Assembly: GCF_965284335.1 (NCBI RefSeq)
Contig: NZ_OZ260076.1
Length of the DNA: 64,000 bases
Origin: Tabrizicola_A sp965284335
GTDB lineage: Bacteria > Pseudomonadota > Alphaproteobacteria > Rhodobacterales > Rhodobacteraceae
Strand: one strand, 5' to 3'
The number at the start of each line of letters is the position of its first letter. Position 1 is the stretch's first letter. Of the stretch, positions 17,623-24,674 are shown in pieces. A model generated the notes under the pieces. The model did no database searches and was not told where the DNA came from. It saw nothing but the letters and a program-made list of their open reading frames with translations. The position numbers were made by a program, and so were the translations under genes.

Positions 17623-17829
17623 ATGTCGGACGACACCATGAACCCAAGGCCAGAGGATGACACACGGGCCGATCTGCCCCCCGCCGCCCAGCGCGCGCTG
17701 GCCGAGGCAGAGGCGCGGCGCAAGGCGGCGGGCGAAGTGGCGCTGCCCACCGAACTCGGCGGACGCGATGGGCCAGAGCCGGTGCGCTATGGCGATTGGG
17801 AGAAAAAGGGGCTGGCGATCGACTTTTGA
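17623..17829 (+). CDS. DUF1674 protein (SDHAF4-like assembly factor)
   Basis: This small protein of 68 residues ends in the DUF1674 signature GGRDGPEPVRYGDWEKKG followed by Asp-Phe. The family includes mitochondrial SDHAF4, which binds the flavinylated succinate dehydrogenase subunit during complex II assembly, so a similar chaperone role is plausible. The N-terminal half is acidic and low complexity, as usual. It is divergent from rsmB, with 77 bp between the starts. Confidence 0.85.
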   Translation: MSDDTMNPRPEDDTRADLPPAAQRALAEAEARRKAAGEVALPTELGGRDGPEPVRYGDWEKKGLAIDF

Positions 17830-17832
17830 GGC

Positions 17833-18186
17833 TTAGCGCAGGCGGAACTGCGCGCTGTCGCCCGTGCCGCGACCAACGGTAAAGCGCACGATGCGGCCAT
17901 CATTCGCCTCGACCAATTGGCAGTCATAGGGGATGGCATAACCTTCCCAGTCCATCTCGCGGCAGAAATAGCCGTCTTTCCACGACCATGTTCCGGTGAT
18001 TTTCCAGCCCAGCGCATCGCCGTTGATCTGACCATCCGGCGTGACAAAGAGGCTGAGATCATAAAGCCCGTTGCGCAGCTCTTTTCCGGCGACAAGTTCT
18101 AGGAATGCGTCCTTGTCCATGACCGGCTGGTAATCATTCGCAAAGGCGGGACTGGTGGCCAGAAGAAAAGCAAGAAGGGCACGCAT
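17833..18186 (-). CDS. Secreted hypothetical protein downstream of dapB
   Basis: This 117-residue protein has a signal peptide (MRALLAFLLATSPAFA, cleavage near residue 16). The mature part has a beta-rich appearance with the motif GTWSWKDGYFCREMDWEG and two cysteines that could pair. I recognise it only as a conserved Rhodobacteraceae-type periplasmic protein and assign no function. It lies 72 bp downstream of dapB on the same strand and converges on the DUF1674 gene with 3 bp between them. Confidence 0.75.
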   Translation of the reverse strand: MRALLAFLLATSPAFANDYQPVMDKDAFLELVAGKELRNGLYDLSLFVTPDGQINGDALGWKITGTWSWKDGYFCREMDWEGYAIPYDCQLVEANDGRIVRFTVGRGTGDSAQFRLR

Positions 18187-18258
18187 CGAAACACTCCGTC
18201 GGATACTGCTTTGAATACGGGCGGCCTGCGACTTTGGATCACATCTGCATGGGGCAGA

Positions 18259-19068
18259 TTACAGGCCCAAGACATCCATCATATCATAGCGACCGGGCTT
18301 TTGTCCCTGCCCCCAAAGTGCCGCGCGCAGGGCCCCACGGGCAAAAATCGTGCGGTCGGTGGCGACATGGCGCAGGATGATCCGCTCGCCCTCACCCGCA
18401 AAGAGGACATCATGCTCGCCCACGATGTCGCCGCCGCGAATCGCGGAAAAGCCGATGCTGCCCCGCGCGCGTTCGCCGGTGATGCCATCGCGGCCCGAGA
18501 CGCGGGCGGCCTCCAGTGACACGCCGCGCCCCTCGGCGGCGGCTTGGCCCAGCATGAGCGCGGTGCCAGAGGGCGCGTCCACCTTCATGCGGTGGTGCGC
18601 CTCGATCACCTCGATGTCCCAATCGGCATCAAGGGCGGCGGCGACCTTTTGGGTCAGTCGCGTCAGAAGATTGACGCCAAGGCTCATATTCCCGGCCTGC
18701 ACCACAACCGCGTGGCGGGCGGCGGCGTCGAGCTTGGCGTGATAGGCGGGTTCCAGCCCGGTGGTGCCGATGACATGCACCGCGCGGGCCTGTGCGGCGA
18801 GGGCTGCAAAGCCCACGGTGGCGGCGGGGGTGGTGAAATCAATCACCGCTTGGGCCTGGGCAAAGGCGGCCAAGGGATCATCGGTGACCACAACGCCCAA
18901 GGGCGCGCCGCCCATCGCCTCGCCCACATCGCGGCCAAGCCAAGGGTTGCCGGGCCGTTCCACACAGCCCACCAGCCGTGCCTTGCCGCTGGCGACCACG
19001 GTTTTCACCAGCATCTGCCCCATGCGGCCCGATGCGCCTGTGATCACGATTCCCGGCAGATGTTCCAT
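18259..19068 (-). CDS. dapB: 4-hydroxy-tetrahydrodipicolinate reductase
   Basis: DapB (269 residues) reduces 4-hydroxy-tetrahydrodipicolinate with NAD(P)H in the diaminopimelate/lysine pathway. The nucleotide-binding motif is GASGRMGQ near residue 11. The substrate-binding and catalytic stretch is EAHHRMKVDAPSGTAL around residues 155-170, where His-His and Lys act in catalysis. The length is typical. The pathway recurs in this window with dapF at 42355. It is divergent from rbfA, with 97 bp between the starts. Confidence 0.97.
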   Translation of the reverse strand: MEHLPGIVITGASGRMGQMLVKTVVASGKARLVGCVERPGNPWLGRDVGEAMGGAPLGVVVTDDPLAAFAQAQAVIDFTTPAATVGFAALAAQARAVHVIGTTGLEPAYHAKLDAAARHAVVVQAGNMSLGVNLLTRLTQKVAAALDADWDIEVIEAHHRMKVDAPSGTALMLGQAAAEGRGVSLEAARVSGRDGITGERARGSIGFSAIRGGDIVGEHDVLFAGEGERIILRHVATDRTIFARGALRAALWGQGQKPGRYDMMDVLGL

Positions 19069-19165
19069 GGCACTATCCTTTTGACCTGCCCCCCTTTAGC
19101 GCCCTTTGCGCAGGCGCGCAAAGCCCGGCGTTGCGGGCGGGGGCAAAAGGGCTTATGTGGCCCCC

Positions 19166-19585
19166 ATGTCAAACAAGCGCTTCAACACTGGCTCTGGCCC
19201 TTCTCAACGTCAACTTCGCGTCGGCGAACTTATTCGGCGCACGCTGGCCGATGTGTTGAACCGTGCCGAAATTCACGACCCCGAGCTGAACGCCATGTCG
19301 ATCACAGTGGGCGAAGTGTCATGTTCGCCCGATCTGAAGGTGGCGACGGTCTATGTCATGCCGCTGATGGGATCGGTGTCGGTTGAGGCCGCGATTGCCG
19401 CTTTGGCGCGCAACAAGGCCGAGCTGCGTCACCGCGTGGCGCAGGGCCTGACGCTGAAATATGCCCCCGATCTGCGGTTTCGTCCCGATGAAACCTTTGA
19501 CCGGCTGGACGACACCCGGCGCATGTTCTCTGATCCGGCGGTGGCCCGGGATCTGGGCCCGCAGGACGAAGGCGATGACGACTAA
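19166..19585 (+). CDS. rbfA: Ribosome-binding factor A
   Basis: RbfA (139 residues) binds the 30S subunit and assists 16S rRNA 5-prime-end maturation, notably in the cold. The KH-like fold is supported by the N-terminal RQLRVGELIRRTLADVL and the central ISVGEV/CSPDLKVATVYV strands, then RVAQGLTLKYAPDLRFRPDE. I used the ATG at 19166 because homologues begin near this point. Its 3-prime end overlaps the next gene by 11 bp, and truB follows, as in many bacteria. Confidence 0.95.
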   Translation: MSNKRFNTGSGPSQRQLRVGELIRRTLADVLNRAEIHDPELNAMSITVGEVSCSPDLKVATVYVMPLMGSVSVEAAIAALARNKAELRHRVAQGLTLKYAPDLRFRPDETFDRLDDTRRMFSDPAVARDLGPQDEGDDD

Positions 19586-20321
19586 GGCCCTGTTTTGGGC
19601 GGGTGTTCTGGCCATTGGCCTGCCGGGCGTGGCGCAGGCGGTGACCTGCCGCGACATGACCTTTGATGCGCAATCCTATACGGTTTGCGAGGTGAGCCCC
19701 GAGGAAGATCTGCGGCTGTTTTTGAAAGGCGATGATCTGCCCTATGGCAGCTTTGCCGCCGTGGATGTGGCGCTGCGCGCGCGGGGCAAGCAACTGGCCT
19801 TTGCGATGAATGCCGGGATGTTCCATGCCGATCTGGCCCCGGTGGGCCTGTATATTGAAAACTGGATTCAATCAGCGCGGCTGATTACCTCGGACGGGCC
19901 GGGGAATTTCGGGTTGTTGCCCAATGGCGTCTTTTGCGCGGGCGTTGGCTTTTCGGTGATCGAATCGCGCGCCTATGCCGAGGCGCGGCCGCCTTGCCGC
20001 TATGCCAGCCAATCCGGCCCGATGCTGGTGATTGACGGGGCCTTGCATCCAAGGTTCGTGGAGGGGTCGGACTCGTTGAACTATCGCAACGGCGTGGGGG
20101 TCACCGAAGATGGCCGCGCGCTCTTTGCGATTTCGAATGAGGTGGTGAATTTCCACAGCTTTGCCCGGTTGTTCCGCGATGCGCTGGGCACGCCGAATGC
20201 GCTTTTCTTTGACGGCTCTGTCTCGCGGCTTTATGCGCCGATGCTGGAGCGTCACGACGCGGGCTTTCCGATGGGGCCGATGATTGGCGTCGTCACCGAT
20301 CTGACCACGGAAAAGGACTAA
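19575..20321 (+). CDS. Phosphodiester glycosidase (NAGPA/DUF2233) family, secreted
   Basis: This 248-residue protein has a signal peptide (ALFWAGVLAIGLPGVAQA, cleaved near residue 20). The mature domain has NAGPA-family features: FAMNAGMFHADLAPVGLYIE near residue 80, a serine/glycine-rich RYASQSGPMLVIDG, and NALFFDGSVSRLY near residue 208. Such proteins act on glycan phosphodiesters or remove N-acetylglucosamine caps outside the cytoplasm; the substrate here is unknown. It starts inside the end of rbfA and ends 1 bp before truB, so it is embedded in a ribosome/tRNA-maturation operon. Confidence 0.85.
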   Translation: MTTKALFWAGVLAIGLPGVAQAVTCRDMTFDAQSYTVCEVSPEEDLRLFLKGDDLPYGSFAAVDVALRARGKQLAFAMNAGMFHADLAPVGLYIENWIQSARLITSDGPGNFGLLPNGVFCAGVGFSVIESRAYAEARPPCRYASQSGPMLVIDGALHPRFVEGSDSLNYRNGVGVTEDGRALFAISNEVVNFHSFARLFRDALGTPNALFFDGSVSRLYAPMLERHDAGFPMGPMIGVVTDLTTEKD

Positions 20322-20322
20322 G

Positions 20323-21231
20323 ATGGCACGCGGAAAAAAGGGCCGGCCGGTGAATGGCTGGCTGGTGGTCGACAAGCCTGCGGGGGTTGGGTCAACCACG
20401 GTGGTGAACAAGGTGAAATGGGCCTTTGGCGCGCAAAAGGCGGGGCATGCGGGCACGCTTGATCCGGCGGCGACCGGGGTTTTGGCCGTGGCTTTGGGCG
20501 AGGCGACAAAGACCGTTCCTTATGTCACCGATGCGCTGAAATGCTATCGGTTTCGGGTGACTTTGGGGGCTGCGACCACCACCGATGATGCCGAGGGCGA
20601 GGTGATGGAAACCCGCGAGGAGCGCCCGGATGATGCCGCGATTGAGGCCGCACTGGGGGCGTTCCGGGGTGAGATTGAGCAGGTGCCGCCGCAGTTTTCC
20701 GCCGTGAAGGTGGAGGGCGAGCGCGCCTATGATCTGGCCCGTGAAGGCGAGGTGATGGATCTGGCCGCGCGCCCCCTGTGGGTGGAGCGGCTGGAGATGA
20801 TCGGCCGCCCGGATGCCGACCATGTCGATCTGGAGATGGTCTGCGGCAAGGGTGGCTATGTGCGCTCGATCGCGCGGGATTTGGGGCGGGCCTTGGGCTG
20901 CCTTGGTCATGTGGCGTGGTTGCGGCGCGAATGGTCGGGGCCGTTCAATGCCGCCGAGGGCGTGTCATTGGACGAGATCGACCGTTTGGCGAAATCGCCC
21001 GAGATTGACGCGCTGTTGTTGCCGGTGGAGCTGGGTTTGGCCGATCTGCCGGAACTGCCCTGCACCCCCGAAGGTGCGGTGCGGCTGAAGAATGGCAATC
21101 CCGGTATGGTGCTGAGCTCGACCGCGCAATATGGCGATGAGGCTTGGGCCAGTTACATGGGCCGCCCGGTGGCCGTGGGGATTTACAAGGCCGGGGAATT
21201 GCACCCCAGCCGCGTGTTCAATCTGGACTAA
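20323..21231 (+). CDS. truB: tRNA pseudouridine(55) synthase TruB
   Basis: TruB (302 residues) makes pseudouridine 55 in the T-loop of tRNAs. The catalytic Asp lies in GHAGTLDPAATGVL near residue 46. Other family blocks are PPQFSAVKVEGERAYDLAREGE and GGYVRSIARDLGRALG. The C-terminal PUA-like region is present. It belongs to the rbfA-glycosidase-truB-DUF1643 operon, with 1 bp on either side. Confidence 0.96.
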   Translation: MARGKKGRPVNGWLVVDKPAGVGSTTVVNKVKWAFGAQKAGHAGTLDPAATGVLAVALGEATKTVPYVTDALKCYRFRVTLGAATTTDDAEGEVMETREERPDDAAIEAALGAFRGEIEQVPPQFSAVKVEGERAYDLAREGEVMDLAARPLWVERLEMIGRPDADHVDLEMVCGKGGYVRSIARDLGRALGCLGHVAWLRREWSGPFNAAEGVSLDEIDRLAKSPEIDALLLPVELGLADLPELPCTPEGAVRLKNGNPGMVLSSTAQYGDEAWASYMGRPVAVGIYKAGELHPSRVFNLD

Positions 21232-21232
21232 G

Positions 21233-21736
21233 ATGATCCGCCGGGCGCATCAAAAGGGCGATGCGGCCAGCGTGGCGGTCTATTCGGAATGCGAGAGCTA
21301 CCGCTATGCGCTGACGCGCGACTGGGGCGCGGGGCGGCGGTTGGCGGTGGTGATGCTGAACCCCTCCACCGCGACCGAGACGGCGAATGACCCCACGGTG
21401 GAACGCTGCGAGCGGCGGGCGCGGGCCTTGGGCTATGGCGGGTTTCGGGTGGTGAACCTGTTCGCTTTGCGCGCCACCGATCCGCGCCGCTTGCGCGCGG
21501 TGGCCGATCCGGTGGGTCCGCAGAATGATGCGGCTCTGCAGGCGGCGGCGGATTGGGCCGATGATATCTTGTGCGGTTGGGGTGGGCATGGCGCGCTGAT
21601 GGGCCGCGATGCGGAGGTGGCCGCGCTGTTGCGCGCCACGGGTCGCGCGCTGTGGCATTTGGGGCTGACCTTGGCGGGGCAGCCGAAGCATCCACTGTAT
21701 ATCGGCTATGCCCAAGCGCCGATGCGCTGGCGTTAG
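21233..21736 (+). CDS. DUF1643 domain protein
   Basis: This 167-residue protein belongs to DUF1643, recognised by MLNPSTATETANDPTVERC followed by GYGGFRVVNLFALRATDP. It also has a conserved C-terminal GQPKHPLYI. No function is established. It begins 1 bp after truB and is the last gene of the operon. It overlaps the 3-prime end of the opposite-strand RTX gene by 4 bp. Confidence 0.85.
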   Translation: MIRRAHQKGDAASVAVYSECESYRYALTRDWGAGRRLAVVMLNPSTATETANDPTVERCERRARALGYGGFRVVNLFALRATDPRRLRAVADPVGPQNDAALQAAADWADDILCGWGGHGALMGRDAEVAALLRATGRALWHLGLTLAGQPKHPLYIGYAQAPMRWR

Positions 21737-22803
21737 GCGGCCTGCAACTGGATCGTGGAAAGATCGACGCTGGCCCCATTGGTCAGGCTGGCCAAAGGCA
21801 CACCATCCAGCAAAAGCAGCGTTGCCCCTGCCGAGGATTGCAGCGAGAGCGCCGGGTTCGGATGCAGCCCCGCATCGTAGAGGACGACAAGCTGATCTTC
21901 GGCAGGGTCAAAATCGGTGATCTGCATCAAGGCTGATCCCGGCCCATAGTCATGCAGATTGAAACTGTCCGCGCCCGCGCCGCCATGGGCATAATCGCCC
22001 GCGCCAAGATGCAGGCTGTCATCGCCATCGCCGCCATTCAGGAAATCAACCGCGTCATCGGTTTCGCCCGGTTCAGCGCCCCAGAGCGTGTCATTGCCGC
22101 TGCCGCCATCCACCTCATCCGCGCCTGTGCCGCCGGAGAGAAGATCATCGCCCTCGCCGCCCAAAAGCGTGTCATCCCCGGCGCCGCCGCGCAGGAGGTC
22201 ATCGCCCATGCCGCCGGCCAAGGCATCCTGGCCCGCGCCGCCGATCAGCGTGTCATTGCCCTCGGCGCCGAAGAGGTGATCATCGCCCGCATCGCCGGTG
22301 ATGAAGTCATGGCCGATATCGCCCCAAAGGCTGTCATCGCCATCGCCGCCAGCCAGCATGTCATGGCCTGCGCCGCCATAAAGCTGATCATCGCCCGCGC
22401 CTGCGGTCAGCGTGTCATCCCCCGCGCCGCCGCCAAGATCATCCGCGCCGCCGCCGCCTGTCAGATGGTCATGCCCTGCCCCGCCGCGCAAAGTGTCGGC
22501 GGCATCGGTGCCGGAAAGGCTGCGGTCAGGGTCCTGCGGGCGGGGGGTGTCGTTTGACACCGGCTGGCCATCTTGTTCGGTGCCGCCATAGTTTGCCCCG
22601 CCATAGTTTGCCCCGTCATCTGGGCCGCCATCTGTGGGGCCATCCTCATCCAGCGCGCCCATGTCAAAGAAGGCAGACGAAACGCCCCACTCTTCATCAT
22701 CCGGGGCGTCTTCAGCCTCGCGCCCTTCCGACGGGCTGTCAGAGCCGCTGTCCAAGGCCAGACCGGCCACCAAGGCACCCAAGATACCAAGCAATCCAAG
22801 CAT
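21733..22803 (-). CDS. RTX (hemolysin-type calcium-binding repeat) protein
   Basis: This 356-residue protein begins with a hydrophobic stretch (MLGLLGILGALVAGLAL), then an acidic linker with a GANYGGANYGG duplication. From about residue 98 to 285 follow some sixteen GGxGxDxLx nonapeptides that bind Ca2+ as a beta-roll. The C-terminal 65 residues (DFDPAEDQLVVLYD onward) look like a type I secretion tail. No catalytic domain is present. The start is uncertain: an ATG at 22866 or TTG at 22869 would add about 22 residues. No hlyB/hlyD-like genes are nearby. Confidence 0.8.
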   Translation of the reverse strand: MLGLLGILGALVAGLALDSGSDSPSEGREAEDAPDDEEWGVSSAFFDMGALDEDGPTDGGPDDGANYGGANYGGTEQDGQPVSNDTPRPQDPDRSLSGTDAADTLRGGAGHDHLTGGGGADDLGGGAGDDTLTAGAGDDQLYGGAGHDMLAGGDGDDSLWGDIGHDFITGDAGDDHLFGAEGNDTLIGGAGQDALAGGMGDDLLRGGAGDDTLLGGEGDDLLSGGTGADEVDGGSGNDTLWGAEPGETDDAVDFLNGGDGDDSLHLGAGDYAHGGAGADSFNLHDYGPGSALMQITDFDPAEDQLVVLYDAGLHPNPALSLQSSAGATLLLLDGVPLASLTNGASVDLSTIQLQAA

Positions 22804-23145
22804 GTCACAGCCCAAGGTTGAGTTTGCGCGGGGCGCTGTTCCGGGGCCGTTCCCCATGCCAGCCATCAAAAAGCCAATTCCCGCCGTCTTGCCACCACCA
22901 TAGCACGAAGCGCGATCTGGCTAAAGCCAAGCGGCGGGTTTGGCGGGAACTATCTGCACTGGTGGTTAACGCCCCTTAAGCCTGCGCTTTGCCATGCGAT
23001 TCGGGGCTTTCTTTTTGGCGCGGCTGGGTCTATACGCCGCCATCCGCACCCGTCTGGGCGCGGCTTGCCCCTTCCCGGGCATCAAGGGCCTTGCTGGACG
23101 ACATCCCGGCTTGTGCCGTCAACTTTACCTTTAAGGAGATATCCG
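22804..23145. other. Intergenic region upstream of rpsO
   Basis: This 342-bp stretch lies between the divergent RTX gene and rpsO. It ends with a strong ribosome-binding site TTAAGGAGAT (23131-23140), five bases before the rpsO ATG. A T-rich CTTTCTTTTTGG near 23008 and TATACG near 23033 could form part of an rpsO promoter, but their spacing is poor. I see no convincing open frame here. Confidence 0.5.
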
Positions 23146-23415
23146 ATGTCGATCACCGTTGAAGAAAAAGCCCGCCTGATCAAGGAATACGCGACCAAAG
23201 AGAACGACACCGGCTCGCCGGAAGTTCAGGTTGCGATCCTGTCGTCGCGCATCGCGACGCTCACCGAGCATTTCAAGGGCCACAAGAAAGACAACCACTC
23301 GCGTCGTGGTCTTTTGATGATGGTTGCCCAGCGCCGCAAGCTTTTGGACTATCTGAAGTCCAAGGACGAAGGCCGCTATGCCTCGCTGATCTCGCGTTTG
23401 GGCCTGCGCCGCTAA
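23146..23415 (+). CDS. rpsO: 30S ribosomal protein S15
   Basis: S15 (89 residues) binds the central domain of 16S rRNA early in 30S assembly. The family pattern is clear: ENDTGSPEVQVAILSSRI, LTEHFKGHKKDNHSRRGL and a C-terminal RYASLISRLGLRR. It has a strong ribosome-binding site and its own terminator. In most bacteria pnp follows directly, whereas here bciA lies between them. Confidence 0.98.
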   Translation: MSITVEEKARLIKEYATKENDTGSPEVQVAILSSRIATLTEHFKGHKKDNHSRRGLLMMVAQRRKLLDYLKSKDEGRYASLISRLGLRR

Positions 23416-23434
23416 GCGGAGCCAAGGTTTCAGG

Positions 23435-23469
23435 AACGCCCGTAGCGAAAGCTGCGGGCGTTTTCTTTT
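23435..23469 (+). terminator. Intrinsic terminator after rpsO
   Basis: A 12-bp stem (AACGCCCGTAGC at 23435-23446 with its complement at 23451-23462, one G-T pair) closes a GAAA tetraloop. It is followed by a T-rich run (TTTCTTTT). This is a standard Rho-independent terminator. Confidence 0.9.
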
Positions 23470-23523
23470 GGGCCTGCGTTCGGTTGGGCCAGATGCTAGG
23501 CTTTGGCCAAAGTCTGAGGGTGC

Positions 23524-24486
23524 ATGATGCCGAACCTATCCTTGCGCGTGCTGTTGCTGGGGGCCAGTGGCACCATTGGCCGGGCCACGGCGGCGGCGCT
23601 GATCGCGGCGGGGCATGAGGTGGTGGCGGTGGTGCGGCCCGGCGGGGTGGCGCCAGCGGGTTGCACCCGGATGGAGGCCGATGTGACGCAAGCGGGTGCG
23701 TTGGCGGCGGCGATTGGCACGGCGCGGTTTGATGCGGTGATCTCGTGCCTTGCCAGCCGGACGGGCGCGCCCCGCGATGCCTGGGCCATTGACCGCCGCG
23801 CCAACAGTCTGGCGCTGGAGGCGGCGATGGCAGCGGATATTCCGCGTTTCGTGCTTTTGTCGGCCATTTGCGTGCAACGCCCCTTGTTGGAGTTTCAGCG
23901 CGCCAAGCTGGCCTTTGAGGCCGAGTTGCAGGCCGAGCGCATCACATGGTCGATCGTGCGGCCGACGGCGTTTTTCAAATCCCTCTCGGGGCAGGTGGCG
24001 CGGGTCAAGGCGGGCCGCCCGTTTTTGGTGTTTGGCGATGGGCGGCTAACGGCGTGCAAGCCGATTTCAGATGCCGATCTGGGGCGGTTTTTGGTGGCCT
24101 GCTTGACCGATCCGGCCTTGCAGAACCGGATTTTGCCAATTGGCGGCCCCGGCCCCGCGATCACGCCTTTGGATCAGGCCGCGATGCTGGAGCGGCTGAC
24201 GGGCCGTCCGGTGCGGCTGAAACGGGTGCCGGTGGCACTGATGGATGGGATCATTGCGGTGCTGTCGGCGCTGGGCCGGCTGTCGCCCAAGCTGGCCGAC
24301 AAGGCCAATCTGGCCCGCATCGGGCGCTATTATGCCACGCAATCCATGTTGGTTCTGAACCCCGCCACGGGCCAATATGACGCCGAGGCCACGCCGGAAT
24401 ATGGCAGCGAGACGCTGGCTGACCATTACGCCGCGCTGTTGGATGGCACCGCAGCGGATGACCGAGGCGACCACGCGTTGTTTTGA
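23524..24486 (+). CDS. bciA: Divinyl (proto)chlorophyllide a 8-vinyl-reductase, BciA type
   Basis: This 320-residue NAD(P)H-dependent reductase would convert the C8 vinyl group to ethyl in bacteriochlorophyll biosynthesis. It starts with the Rossmann motif LLLGASGTIGRAT, then has blocks I recognise from BciA: FVLLSAICVQRPLLEFQ, SIVRPTAFFKSLSGQ, GDGRLTACKPISDADLGRF and ILPIGGPGPAITP. The C-terminal MLVLNPATGQYDAEATPEYG is also characteristic. It implies phototrophic ancestry. Its place between rpsO and pnp is unusual. ATG 23524 and 23527 are equally possible starts; NmrA-like proteins are the nearest alternative. Confidence 0.88.
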   Translation: MMPNLSLRVLLLGASGTIGRATAAALIAAGHEVVAVVRPGGVAPAGCTRMEADVTQAGALAAAIGTARFDAVISCLASRTGAPRDAWAIDRRANSLALEAAMAADIPRFVLLSAICVQRPLLEFQRAKLAFEAELQAERITWSIVRPTAFFKSLSGQVARVKAGRPFLVFGDGRLTACKPISDADLGRFLVACLTDPALQNRILPIGGPGPAITPLDQAAMLERLTGRPVRLKRVPVALMDGIIAVLSALGRLSPKLADKANLARIGRYYATQSMLVLNPATGQYDAEATPEYGSETLADHYAALLDGTAADDRGDHALF

Positions 24487-24580
24487 TCGGGCCCGAAATG
24501 GGCAAACTGCCAAAACGCTTTCCAAAGCCCTGCTTTTCCTGTATGCGCGCGCCATCTGCGACGTGAGGCCCGCCCCCGGC

Positions 24581-24630
24581 CACATGCAAAGGATAGGGGG
24601 CGGCGGCAATGGGGCCGCCATGCAAAAGGA
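24581..24630 (+). promoter_or_regulatory. Leader hairpin upstream of pnp
   Basis: GGCGGC (24602-24607) and GCCGCC (24614-24619) form a short hairpin in the 188-bp gap before pnp. It is flanked by two near copies of CATGCAAAGGA. Many pnp leaders carry an RNase III-cleaved stem for autoregulation; whether this small hairpin plays that part is not known. Confidence 0.3.
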
Positions 24631-24674
24631 AGACATGGCAGGGGCCATGGGTGCTTCCATATAGGGAACGATAG

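Noticed and set aside
21960..22510. Short repeated DNA units resembling a CRISPR or tandem satellite
   Set aside because: The repeats are degenerate codons of the GGxGxDxLx nonapeptides in the RTX gene. There are no constant repeats with unique spacers.
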